A stretch of DNA of 64,000 nucleotides from Rhizomys pruinosus (lineage: Eukaryota; Chordata; Mammalia; Rodentia; Spalacidae), in the NCBI GenBank assembly GCA_009823505.1, contig VZQC01009559.1:392760-456759 (forward strand). Direction: 5' to 3'. The notes beneath the pieces are model-generated. The model was given only the letters and a program-made list of their open reading frames with translations. It was not told the origin of the DNA and did no database searches. The translations under genes were made by a program, and so were the position numbers. Positions 37,646-48,577 of the stretch are shown in pieces. Each line of letters starts with the position of its first letter. Within the stretch, counting starts at the first letter, position 1.

Positions 37646-38283
37646 GGCTGGCAAGGATCAAGAAAACAAAGATACTAAATGCCGGAGAGGGTGTTGGGAA
37701 AGCGGGAAACATTCATCCACGCTGGTGGGAATGCAAACTCTCCTCCTACAACCATTATGGTAAGTAGTGTGGAGAACCCTTTAAAAGACTCAAAAATATC
37801 CCTACCACCTGTCCCAGTCACACCACTACTGGATATATACCATTCAGCACTCTCCTTACCACTCAGGAGATAGGCATACTACTAGCCAATGTTTGTTGCA
37901 GCTCTCGTTACAATAGCAAAGACCTGGAAAAAACCCAACCCGAATATGCCACCCGGCACCAACAAACGAAATGTGGATATCAGAAAATTGTGATACGATC
38001 TACACATGGAGTTCCTTGCTGGCATTCAGCTAAAAGAAAGATGAGATGAAATTTGTGGTAAAATGGATGGAACTAGAATACATTATGTTGCTTAAAGTGA
38101 AGTAGCACAATTCCAGAAAAACAAAATGGAGTCTATGCAAGCATTAAAAAGGGAACAACAATCCATGAAACTTTGCAGGTAAATGGATGAGGCTAGAAGA
38201 CATCATGTTAAGTGATGTTACACGGTCCCAGAAAAACAACGGACAAATGGTAGTGTCCCCCTCATATTCGTGGTGCTTGCTAC

Positions 38284-40175
38284 CAACAACCCAGATATAA
38301 ATATTTCTCATGGAGAGGGATCCATAGAAAAAGAACAACAACAGAAACGGACTGCATCAGCAAACGGACTGAAATGGTGAATTGGGAAAGGGGGAGAGGT
38401 GGGCCGGAGAGGGGACACGGGTGTATATCGATTTTAATCATATTTAATTTGACGTGAGTTCAACAATACCCAGTTTTGCCCGAATTACACTGTCTACAGG
38501 ATACATGGTGTTTTCAGACTTAGTAAAAGTGAAATATAAGTTGTATATTAAACAACATTGGTTTAAAGACACTCTGAGTTAAATTGGAGATATAATTCGC
38601 TGGTTGTCCACATTGTTTTACATAAAATCTGTAGAGCAATTAACTTTGATTGGCACATACAAATGTCTCTATAATTTCTCTGTTGTACCATATCACCTCG
38701 TAGCATTCTCTTTAATTGATTTATCTTAAAAAATTAAGTTTGCTGCCCAAGTTAATCATTATATAGTCACCCAAAAAACAACATGGGTGAATTTGATGGA
38801 ATCAGTGCCTTGATTCCACCCTTATACGTAGGTATGTCACAAAATACTATAAACACATGTCTTCGGAGACTTCACATGGGCTTAAAGAACAAAAAGGGGT
38901 GGGATCACAGCACCTCTATCAGACATGCAACCTTTCTTCCGTCAAAAACCTCTTGCGATGATCTCAAGAGTCTTAAAACTAACTACGCGGTACGAAAAGT
39001 ATCTTGCTCTTGTGTCCTAACAGGGATCAAACTGTCACCAACCTTAGATGCTGAGAATGGAAAGATGGCATACTAGTCTTCTGCACTTGCAGTAGATGTA
39101 CCAAATAAGTGCCCAGACTGATAAAGGGAACCCAATCCTGAACATTGGAAGGAAGAAAGCCTCAGATTGCCATAAACATCGAAAGCCTCTGTGGCCCCTA
39201 CATGTAAAAACTATTTATAATTCAGTCCTAATGCAAAACTAACCTTCTAGTGCGCCCCAAAGGTTTGATGATGATACTTTCTTTGCTCACCCCCCCATAG
39301 AACAATGGAAAAAATTATTGGACCGACGTTATGAGTCACTTCTTCCAACTGTTAAATTCGGAGACAAACTATTGATAGACGCGCTAATCTCTCTAATTAA
39401 ACCGCGGGATCAAACAACTGCCAGTCCTCTATTTTAATTGACTAATAGACATAAGAACTGTGTAAAGGATTATTCTCTGTTCAGAATCAAAATTAATGAT
39501 ACTTAAAAATCCCTTAAGCTATGCACTTTAAGCAAAATATATTAATTACAGGAGAGCTCTGACATCAGCCCCAATGGAATTATGTCTACAGGAGATGTTT
39601 CAGGCCAGGCTGAATCTCCTAGGTGCCCCAACTGAAAGAAACCGCTATGGAATAAGGCCATCCTTGGCCATCTAATAACTGGGATACCTCTCAAGAAGAG
39701 ACAGGCACTAAGACCCTGCTCCAAAGAACCTGAGTTAACCATGGGAAAGATGTATTGACAACACACTTGCAAGTGTTACAGTTGGTCTCTGGAACGTCAG
39801 AGAGTGTTACCAAAGCCACTAAACTCCACATAATAAGGCAAATACGGGTCTCCTGAGTCAAGCAAGATCCATCGTCTCAGCACCAGCACCAACCTCACCT
39901 GCCTGGAAATACGTTGCAGCAGAGGCAGCCATATGCCTGTATATCCCAAATTACAATTGGCTGTTTGGTTCTCTCCTTGGAGAAATAACCCAGTGGCCTA
40001 ATGCCACAAGCTTACCAATTTCTCTATAGGGCTTCAGGAGATGTGTTTTCAGCCCACAGTAAGACCCTGTCATATTTAACAGGAAAAAATGTCATTCATA
40101 GATTAACATTATCATCCAAACATATGTGTCTATACCATAAATAACACCTACCTCATAACTATTAGCTTGCTGTTA
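38284..40175 (+). mobile_element. LINE-1 type A 3' UTR, tandem copy A
   Basis: This follows the ORF2 end and carries the type A 3' UTR segments in order, as also seen at 51000-52245 and 56285-58280: TCTGTAGAGCAATTAACTTTG, AACATGGGTGAATTTGATGG, GGAAGGAAGAAAGCCTCAGA, ACTTTCTTTGCTCACCCCCC, GCAATTACACTTTAAGC-like block, and GGCCATTAGTGTTACC-like block. It stops near CTATTAGCTTGCTGTTAA. Short reading frames over it have no support as genes. There are many small indels relative to the sister copies. Confidence 0.75.
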
Positions 40176-41835
40176 AAGGGGACGATTATAGAATAGATAT
40201 GAAAACTTTTTGTTCAAAAAACCTTGCAACCCAAAACTAACTGTGGGAAAGGACTTGTATGTTACAACAGGCCAGAGTATCACCAATTTTAATGGGCTGG
40301 AGAAACGAAAGATGCAGCTTTGCAGTCGTAGTAGCGATGTACCAGAAAAGTGCACACCAGCAGAAGGATTGACTTCCTCTGGGCATTGAAGGGTGGTGGT
40401 GAACTGAAATTGCCTCAGCATTGCTGCGCAGCACATCATGGCCCCTGCTGTGCCGACCCTACTAGAGTCAACAACGTATTTTTAATGATTCCTAACGGAG
40501 CTTACCTTCTAGGCGCTGCCGCAAAAGGTTTTTAATACAGGAGACTTTCTTAACACCCCCATAGAATAAGGAGACAAGTATGATGGATGATGATGGTCAT
40601 TCTCCAGTTGTAGATTGGAGCCAGTTGTTATAAAGGTATTCTCTTGTAAAATAAGTAAAAACGCCTCTTTTAACTTGACGATAATGCGACATTAGAAACT
40701 CTGAACAAAGGATTTCATTCTCGTATTCAGATACCAAATATAATGCTAAAGTTCTTAAGCTATGCACTTAAACAAAAGATTATTATTAAGTACACGGTCG
40801 AGAGCTCTGTATCAGCAATGGATTATTCCTACCAAGGAGATGTTGGCCAGCCACATCAAGCCCTCACAAAAGTGTAAAAGGCTCACCTTGCCTACCAAAC
40901 TGGGACCTATCTCGCACGGAAGAGAGGCTGATTTAAGGCCCTGCCATTGAAGACGCTGATATAAACATGGGGAAAATGTATGGAGACTGCACTTGCATAG
41001 TATACAATGGTCTCTGGAATGCCAGTGAGTGTTACAAAGACCACTAAAACCAATTAAAACAAAAATATAGGTTCTCCTGAGTCAAGCAAGACATCCTCCG
41101 TCAGCACCAGCTACACCTCATTTGCCTGGAAATACTGTGCGGCAGTAGCAGCCATATGTCTGCTACATATCCTAAATCTAATTGCTATTAGCTCTCTCCT
41201 TGGCAGGGGAATTAACCCACGGCTGATGCCACAAGCTTTACATCCTCTAATGGTTAGGAGAGTGTAAAACCACACGAAGACCCTGCAATACTTAACAGAA
41301 GACACAAGCTTAATTCATGGATTAACATACCCATCCAAACATCTGTGTCTATACCAAAGTAACTACCATAACAATTAGTACTGTTTAAATACCTATTATA
41401 TCTAATTTGGTGTTACATGCTTCATAGCTACGGATTCAAAAGGCTATATATTATAACTGTTTTTTTTTTTAAATTTTTATTTATTTATTTATTTATTTTT
41501 TATTGGTATGAATGTATTGTCCTGCATGCAGGTGCGTGCGACCCCGTGTCGTGCAATGCCGCGGAGGTCAGAACATCGGGCTCGATTCCCCGGGAGCTGG
41601 CAGTTCTCCTGGAACTGAGTTACAGAACGAAGTGGTCCAGCCGCCATTGTGGTTGCTGGGAGCGAAACCCGGGGTCCTCTGCAATGGGTGGTCGCTCTTA
41701 ACCGCTAGGCCACCGCTCCAGCCCCATATTATACTGTTTAAATAGCTATCAATATCTAATTGCATGGTGTCCTTCATTAGTAGGATTGAAAGTTATGCCT
41801 GGAACAAGCTGGCAGCCCATGAAAAAAAAACAGCC
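40176..41835 (+). mobile_element. LINE-1 type A 3' UTR, tandem copy B
   Basis: It restarts at AGGGGACGATTATAGAATAG, corresponding to the middle of the 3' UTR at 51325, and repeats the same series of blocks. It runs through TACTGTTTAAATACC, is interrupted by a B2, and continues to CAGCCCATGAAAAAAAAACAG at about 41835. The join with copy A is therefore a head-to-tail tandem repeat. The copy is noisy, with many single-base indels. Confidence 0.75.
41463..41725 (-). mobile_element. B2 SINE, antisense, with many single-base indels
   Basis: The reverse complement of B2 ends CCGCTCCAGCCCC at 41725. The sequence around it (ATATTATAACTGTTT before, ATATTATACTGTTTA after) is a target-site duplication with one indel. 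The body has single-base insertions and deletions not seen in other copies (GTCCTGCATGCAGGTGCGTG; GGAGCGAAACCCGGGG). Confidence 0.92.
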
Positions 41836-42204
41836 AGTTTGCTTACATGTAAGGATCCCACAGAGAGTTCCGAATTGTTATTATGGCAATCTGAGGCTTT
41901 TCGCTTCCTTTGAATGTTCAACGGCCGTCAGCCTTTCCGTTGCCACTTTTTGGTACATCCTACTAATGCAACCTGTAGTTCTTTTCTTTCTCAGCCGGTT
42001 AAGTTTGGTGTATGTTTCTGTCCTGTTTGGAAAAACACAAATTCTTCTTTCCATAGTTAGTTCTTAAGATGTGAATTGCAAAAGTGCTCTTGATTCTGAA
42101 ATGGTTTCATGTATTTCTGTATCCCCCCCCTTTTTTTTTTAGCGGATGAGTCTCCAGAAGACAGTTGTATTAACATTGACTATAGGTGTTGCGGGTTCAA
42201 GGCC
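41836..42204. other. Unassigned segment between LINE-1 3' UTR copies
   Basis: This stretch does not match the other 3' UTR copies in the window and no gene was recognised. It contains a C run and T run at about 42123-42140. Confidence 0.4.
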
Positions 42205-42422
42205 ACAGATTTTCATCAAATTTCACCCATTGTGTTTTGAGTGTACAATTATATATGATTTTAATTTTGGGAAGCATTTACTTAATTTTTTACGTTAAAT
42301 CATCTTAAAGAGAATGCACCAAGGTGATACTGTACAACAGGGGAATTATAGAGAATATTTGTATGTGTCAACCCAAAGTTCTTGCTCTACAGATTTTATC
42401 TAAAGCAAATGTGGGCAACAGC
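42205..42422 (-). mobile_element. Inverted fragment of LINE-1 type A 3' UTR
   Basis: The plus strand here is the reverse complement of the early part of the type A 3' UTR (compare 38600-38800 and 51030-51240). ATTTCACCCATTGTGTTTTG is the reverse of the AAAACA...GGGTGAA block, and TACAGATTTTATCTAAAGCA is the reverse of the CACATTTG...AAAATCTGTA block. It lies between two forward copies. Confidence 0.8.
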
Positions 42423-43998
42423 TTCTGTGGATCCGTACACTGTAACAATCTTAGTTATAATGAGCCCTAGATGAAACTTTACCTTCTAGTGTGCAACACC
42501 CAAAGGGTTTCTGATATGAGAGGACTTTCTTGCCTTTCCCCCCCATAGAACAAGAAAAATATGCTGGACGATGAGAGTTCGTTCCCCAAACTCTAAAAAT
42601 TGGAGCCAACTTATGTAGAGGTAATCTCTTATAAACACCGTTTAAACTGCTTATCTTTATTGACTACGTAAGACATTGGGAACTTTGGAAGGGATTTACT
42701 CTCTATTCAGAAACCAAATATAATACTAAAAGTCCTAGGGCATCACTCAGGCAAAATATATTAATACAGGAGCTCTGACATCAAGCAATAGATTGTCTCT
42801 ACCAGTGGATGTTGGCCAGGGGATCCCAAGGCCCCACAAAGGTAAGGGCTCCTTCCTCTCAGTTGGGATACCTGCAGGAGAAAAGGCGATAAGACCCTGC
42901 TGCAAAAGACCTGACATTAAAAACATGGGAAGTGATTATGGAGTTTACCACAACATGGCACAAGACTATGACTACATCGTCTATAAATGTGTCAGATTTG
43001 GGCCTCTGGAAATGCCAGAGAGTGTTACCAAAGGCCACTAAACCAATAAAGCCAACATATGGGTCTCCCTGAGTCAAGCAAGACTCCAACCGTCAGGCAC
43101 CAGCTACACCTCACCTGCCTGGAAAATACCTGTAATGCCAGCTCAGAGCAGCCATGTTGCCTGTATATCCCAAATCTAATTGGTCAATAGCTCTCTCCTT
43201 GGAGGAAATAACCCGCATGGCTGATGGCACAAGCCTTACATCCTCTAGTGGTTAAAAGATGTTATTAAGCCACAGTAAAGACCCTGTCATATTTTAACAG
43301 GGGGCGGGAAATTGCTAATTTCGTTGGGAGTATTAAAACATATCCAAACATTGTCTATGCTAAAATAACCTACCATAACTAATAGTGCTGCTTAGAATAC
43401 CCTATATATTACTAATTGCTTGTGCTTCATTTAGTGGGATTGAAAGGTTATCCTGGACAAACTGTCAGCTCATGAAGGAAACAGCCAGAACTAAAACAGC
43501 CAAGATGTCGTTTTAGAGTCCAAAATGACATCCATCTCCAGATAAAGTAGACTGTTTTACTTCTAGTCCACCTGTGCCCCTTTTCTAAGCCTACGGGACA
43601 ATCTGCAGAATAGGGCCATGGTAGAATGTAAGGCTGCGATTGAGATTGAATGTTGAAACTACAGTAATGTAGTTTGGACAGTCATTTGATCAACCTGATT
43701 GAAAAAACAACCTGTCAACCCCCACCGAATGGTGGGGCTGTAGGGGTTTTGGGGCACAACAGCCGCCAGATAGGTTTTGCATGAAGGATCTTTGTACTCA
43801 TTGGAATTATCACTTATAGCTAAAAATTGAAAAAAAAAAAAAACTGAGATAAAGAATGCACGGACAGTCTTTGGCAGAATGCATGATTCTGGGATGGGTG
43901 GGGGTGGGGGGGAAGCGGAAAGGGAAATAAAGGCCTGAAACTGAATTGGAAAAATGTCCAAATGAAATGCACAAGGCATCAATAAAAACTAATTAAAA
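42423..43998 (+). mobile_element. LINE-1 type A 3' UTR, tandem copy C, with poly-A end
   Basis: It begins within the middle of the 3' UTR (TTCTGTGGATCCGTACACTG) and continues through all later blocks to the G-rich polypurine tract at about 43895-43930 and AATAAAAACTAATT near 43980. It is the first of three successive L1 3' ends. Confidence 0.78.
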
Positions 43999-44107
43999 AA
44001 AAAGATAAGAAAGAAAACAGCCAGAATTGACTACAGACCAAGACATCAGCTCCATAGAAAGTACAGTGTTTTGCTTCTCATCCACCTGTTGCCCCATTTA
44101 CTTTTTT

Positions 44108-44375
44108 TTTATAAGAATTTTATTTTATTTATTTCTGTATGTGTATGAATGTTACTGTCTTTGCATGCAAGTTTGTTGCACCCGTGTCATGCAATGCACT
44201 TGGTGAGGTCAGAAGAGGGTGTTCGGATTCCCCTGCAACTGAGTTCTCGCTGTCAGTTGCAGTTTCAGATGGTTCTCAGTCACCATGTGGGTGGCTTCGG
44301 CTGACCAAACCGGTCTCCATCTCGTAAGAGAAGAGACGTCGGCGCTCTTAACCACTCGGCCCTCTCTCCAGCCCC
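44108..44375 (-). mobile_element. B2 SINE, antisense, with many single-base insertions
   Basis: The reverse complement of B2 ends CCCTCTCTCCAGCCCC at 44375. Compared with other copies it has several extra bases (GAATGTTACTGTCTTTGCAT instead of GAATGTACTGTCTGCAT) and a disturbed B box region. The 17-bp duplication can still be recognised. Confidence 0.9.
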
Positions 44376-44592
44376 TTTTCTAAGCCTAGGGTACGATCTG
44401 CGGAAGAGGGGGGCGTGATAGAATGTAAAGGCTGGCTGCTATTGGGGTGAAGGTTGAAACTACAACAATATAGAACTGGACACTCATTTGATCAACTTGA
44501 TTGAATATACAAGACCCCCCTGCTGGATGGTGGGACCCATTGGAGCTGTGTGGTTTTGGGCAAAACTGCTTTTGAATTGGTTTTACATGAAG

Positions 44593-44625
<33 letters not shown>

Positions 44626-44794
44626 AAAATGAAACAAAACAAAAACAAAAAAAAGCAGAGAAAGATGCAGAAAACATACGGCAGAATGCATGATCTGTGA
44701 TGGGTAGGGGTGGGGTGGGGGGGGAAGGGAAGGGGATATATGCCTGAACTGAATTGGAAAATGATGTATGAAATACACAAAGCATCAATAAAAA

Positions 44795-44795
44795 A

Positions 44796-44826
<31 letters not shown>

Positions 44827-44829
44827 ATA
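44795..44829. repeat. (AAAT)n microsatellite in a LINE-1 tail
   Basis: Eight or so AAAT units directly follow the AATAAA of the L1 3' end. Confidence 0.93.
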
Positions 44830-45412
44830 CCTATATATCTAATTGCTTGTGCTTCATTAGTAGGATCAAAATGTTATTCCTGGACAAACTGTCAGCCCAT
44901 GAAAGGAAATAGCCAGAATTGACCAGAGTCCAAGACAACAGCTCCAGAGAGAGTGGACTGTTTTGCTTCTCATCCACCTGTGCCCCTTTTCTAAGCCTAG
45001 GGAACAATCTGCAGAAGAGGGGGCGAGGTAGAATGTAAGGGCTATGATTGGGGTGAATGGTGAAATTACAGCAATGTAGTTTGGACAGTCATTTGATCAA
45101 CTTGATTGAACAAACAACCTGTCACCCCCCACTGGATGGTGGGGCTGTGGGGGTTTGGGCACAACAGCCTGCAGATTAGTTTTGCATGAAGAATGCTTGT
45201 ACTTATGGATTATCACTTATAGCTAAAAAATGAAAAAAAAAACTGAGAGAAAGATGCAGGAGAGTTATGGCAGAATGCATGATCTGGCATGGGGTGGGGG
45301 TGGGGGGGAAGGGAAAGGGAAATGTGCCTGAACTGAATTGGAAAATAATGTATGAAATGCACAAAGCATCAATAAAAAAAACAAAAACAAAAAACAAAAC
45401 AAAACAAAAAAG
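44830..45412 (+). mobile_element. LINE-1 type A 3' end, third in a row
   Basis: It begins CCTATATATCTAATTGCTTG, the same segment as at 43400, and runs to the polypurine tract at about 45288-45325, AATAAA near 45371 and an A-rich tail with C interruptions. Confidence 0.85.
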
Positions 45413-46771
45413 CAAAAGACAAATGGTATCTCTTATCTGTGGATGCTAGTACCAAGTACCTAGTTGTAAGACAAACTGAACAATGTTAATGTTATATTCC
45501 TCATGATCTAAAGACAACTATGCTCTTGCAATGTGGCTCCCTAACAGGTTCTAGAGCTGACCTAATATTTATTCGTATACCTTGGGTTTTTGGTACATGA
45601 TGGAGGGTATGTGTGCATCTTTTAGATTAAAATAGAAAGATGCAAATCAAGAAATATGCTATGGGAATAACATGCAGTTTGTTTCCAAAAGATCAGTCTT
45701 AATATAGGTTTAACGGTCTGGTGCAATTTAGCCATTCTGGGTGCTTAATGACCATACTTAATGCCCATACCAATTCGGCTGAGGGACCTAAGGGATAACT
45801 TTGTTCCTTGCCCTCAGAGATCAACCAAGTCTTAGGGTATTATGCATGGGGGCACCTCTTGAAATGTCCTGCAAATGTGGGTCACCAGTCTTCCTGTGCA
45901 GGGAGGTCTTGGAGAGCCACTGATGGGACCTCAGCCAGTGTCCAGTCTACAGAGAGGAAAGTCTGCTCATGCTTCAGAAAAGGAAGCCTGGTCTAGGAAG
46001 ACCTGCTTTTGTCCTCGAGTGGACGGAACTGGTGAGTGAAAAGCTTAAAGGAGCAAGGGGCTCCCATCCTTCTCTGCCCCCCCCCAAAAAAAACCCCGAG
46101 AGAAACCTGAGGACCAGATCCTCAACTGACCTTGAGAAAACAAAAGCCTTGGTTAATCTGGGCTCTGTGTGGCCTTAAGAATCCAAAAGGAAAGTACAAC
46201 CAGATACAAATAATCAGTAAGACCAGAGAAACTGTATTGCAGACATAGAACTTGAGATCTTAGTAAAAAAGACAAAAAGAGTAAAGAAAACTGTTGTTTG
46301 GCCTACCTCCAATTCTTACTGGCAAGTGCATCTACTCTGTGGCTGCCACCGCTTTTGGCACTCCTCAAAAACATGAGCTTTTTAACCTCCTAATATGGAC
46401 TGAGGACTTATGTCTCTACAAGAGTCATCTAAGCCTTCAATGCCTGATGGGAACGACTGAAATGCCCAGCTTATGGACTAAACAGCTAAGGGGATGTCAG
46501 CCTCATCAGAGTGTAGACTGTCATTGTTAGACTACCTGGGCTGTATCATGGAGGCTAGTGCAGGGGGATCAAGACAGGGCACGTGCTTACTGGACTTCAT
46601 TTTGGGGGACCATGGGAGGGAAAGACCCCAATGTGGAGCAAAAGAGCAGGACTGATGGTTGGAGTTGCCAAGGAGGAACCTTTGAGCACTTCCTTAAGAA
46701 AAACATGATATCTTTTAAGGAAGAAAAAAAATTCCTACAGTTCAAGTGATATGTGTATGCATGTATGCATG
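45413..46771 (+). mobile_element. LINE-1 ORF2 end and type B 3' UTR
   Basis: GACAAATGGTATCTCTTATC followed by TGTGGATGCTAG is the extreme C-terminus of L1 ORF2 (SLICGC then stop). The following sequence shares its later part (46540-46750) with 5540-5735 and, in reverse, with about 52430-52640. It breaks off at the N at 46772, where the other type B copy continues differently. Confidence 0.7.
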
Positions 46772-46772
46772 N

Positions 46773-48048
46773 ACTTCTGTCTTGTTCTTTTTACACATTT
46801 TCCTGCCAATGGAATTCCCACATCGTTTTTTTTTTCTCCACGATAAAACCCAATAAAAACCCAACATACTGTATCTTTTTTATTTAATTTTATTTTATTT
46901 TTCTATTTTTTTCCCATTTAATTAATTTTTATTGAGTGCATTTCATACAACATTTCTTAACTCAAACATTTAGACTCATTCCCCCATCCATGCCCACACC
47001 TTATGCCCCCCACCAGAGCCAGAGTCATGGGTTCTGTCATACATGTTAAAGTCCTGTCTTGCATCATTTTCTCAGTCTTTTATAATATTTACTGTTTTGG
47101 TCAGTCTTTTGAATAGGTTTTTCTCTCTTTTTTGTTCCCGTTTAATTTTATAATTTGTCCAAATATGCATATATATACACTCCACAGCGTTATAATATAA
47201 TCAAAAATTACAATTTTGAAACATAAATCAATAGGTTCATATCCTAATAACAATGAGAATTCCACATTTAATACCTATAAAAAAAAGTTGCCTGCAGGTA
47301 AAAGAGTATAAACTTATATATTCTTTATATATATATATATATATAAATATATATATATGTTATATATATAGTTATAATATACATAAATTATAACACATAT
47401 ATATGTGTTATAATTTATGTATATTATAACTATATATATAACATATATATATATTTATATATATATATATATATAAAGAATAATAAAGTTATACTTCTTT
47501 TACCTGCAGGCAACTTTTTTTTATTTATGTATTATGTGATCTCTAATTGTTATTGGATAGTAACCTATGAGTTTATTTCAAAATGTGTAATTTTGATTTA
47601 TATGTATCAAGATTGTGGAGTGTCATATATATGCATATTTGGACAATATATAAAATTAAACGGGAACAAAACAAGAGAGAAAAACTTATTCAAAAGACTG
47701 ACCAAAACAGTTAAATAATTTAAAAAGATCGAGAAAATAGATGCAAGACAGGACTTTAAACATGTAATGACAGAACCCATGAGCTCTGGCTTGAGCAATT
47801 GGGGGGCATAAGGTAGTGGGCATGGATGGCGGGAATGAGTCTAAATTTGAGTTAAGAAATGTTTGTAGAATGCACTCAATAAAATTAATTACAATGGAAA
47901 AAAATAGAAAATAAAATAAAATTAAATAAAAAAAGATACAGATATGTTGGGTTTTATTGGGTTTTATCGTGGAGAGAAAAAAAACGAGACATCAGGATGT
48001 GGGAATTCCATTGGCAGGAAAATGTGTAACAAAGAACAAGACAGAAGT
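46773..48048. repeat. 1.28-kb palindrome, probable assembly artefact
   Basis: The left arm 46773-47400 is the reverse complement of the right arm 47401-48048. The centre is TAACACATAT/ATATGTGTTA with no spacer. The arms begin ACTTCTGTCTTGTTC and end GAACAAGACAGAAGT. The central 180 bases are AT repeats. Each arm contains the type B L1 3' end plus adjacent single-copy sequence. The arms differ by several small indels. The only N in the window (46772) is the base before the palindrome. A third, direct copy follows at 48050-48577. Confidence 0.93.
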
Positions 48049-48049
48049 T

Positions 48050-48430
48050 AAAGAATATAAAGTTATACTTCTTTTTACCTGCATGCAACTTTACAGTTAA
48101 AATGTGAATCTCTAAATGTGTTTTGGAATTAACCTATAGTTTATTTTCAAAATTTGTAATTTTGATTTATGTGTGGAGTGTATATATGCATATTTTGGAA
48201 TAATATAAAATTAACGGGAACAAAAAAAGAGAGAAAAACCTATTCAAAGAACTGACCAAAACAGTAAATATTATAAAAGACTGAGAAAATGATGCAAGAC
48301 AGGACTTAACATGTATGACAGAACCCATGAGCTCTGGTGGGGGGGCATAAGGTGTGGGCATGGATGGGGGAATGAGTCTAAATTTGATTAAGAAATGTTG
48401 TATGAAATGCACTCAATAAAAATTAATTTA
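48050..48430 (+). mobile_element. LINE-1 type B 3' end
   Basis: TTATACTTCTTTTTACCTGC through the polypurine tract (GGTGGGGGGGCATAAGG near 48340) to CTCAATAAAAATTAATTT matches 6135-6525. The 150 bases after it (48431-48577) are also repeated in the palindrome arms. This copy is the cleanest of the three and probably the true one. Confidence 0.85.
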
Positions 48431-48577
48431 AAATGGAAAAAAATAGAAAAATAAAAATAAAATTAAATAAAAAAGATACAGTATGTTGGGTTTTATTTGG
48501 GTTTTATCGTGGGAGAAAAAAAAACGATGTGGGAATTCCATTGGCAGGAAAATGTGTAAAAAGAACAAGACAGAAGT

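Larger units (their letters stand above)
32085..38283 (+). mobile_element. Near-full-length LINE-1, sense strand (5' UTR, ORF1, ORF2), inactive
   Basis: A GC-richer leader (32085-32841) precedes ORF1 (from 32842), a short gap, and ORF2 (from 34019 to about 38283). It is followed by the type A 3' UTR complex reaching about 45390. Both reading frames are broken. A B2 is inserted at 37347-37590. From about 37640 onward the copy shows many single-base indels relative to other L1 copies here. The exact 5' end is uncertain because no target-site duplication was found. Confidence 0.88.
34019..38283 (+). pseudogene. LINE-1 ORF2 (endonuclease / reverse transcriptase), broken
   Basis: The N-terminal APE-like endonuclease starts at 34019 with SIITLNINWLNSP, where a Trp stands where L1s usually have Gly, and LIFCLQETHL holding the catalytic Glu. 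The frame breaks after about 80 codons. RT motifs are spread over several frames: RTYRPISL-type sequence near 35640, [14 protein letters not shown] near 35850-35895, GTRQGCPFS near 36035, and the catalytic box read as FGDDIIVY near 36166 instead of FADD. The later GKDFLNQTAAAQEIRSTIDK region is at about 37027. The C-terminal part continues after the inserted B2 to about 38283. Stops and frameshifts make it non-functional. Confidence 0.92.
44004..44829 (+). mobile_element. LINE-1 type A 3' end, second in a row, interrupted by a B2
   Basis: It begins at GAAAACAGCCAGAATTGACT, directly after the A-rich end of the previous copy. It is split by a B2 (44108-44375) between TGTTGCCCC and TTTTCTAAGCCTAGG. 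Then come the polypurine tract (about 44700-44735), AATAAA and an (AAAT)n tail. The A run at 44594-44623 is longer than in sister copies. Confidence 0.8.

Noticed and set aside
38783..39076. 97-codon frame starting MGEFDGISALIPPL
   Set aside because: It lies in the repeated L1 3' UTR. The equivalent copies at 51.2 kb and 56.9 kb do not keep the frame.
38284..43998. Endogenous retrovirus with LTRs
   Set aside because: The repeated blocks are not a pair of LTRs flanking gag/pol. They follow L1 ORF2 and end in the L1 polypurine tract and AATAAA. No retroviral gene motif was seen.
44386..44788. Phe-rich open frames on the minus strand
   Set aside because: They are translations of the A run and polypurine tract of L1 3' ends.
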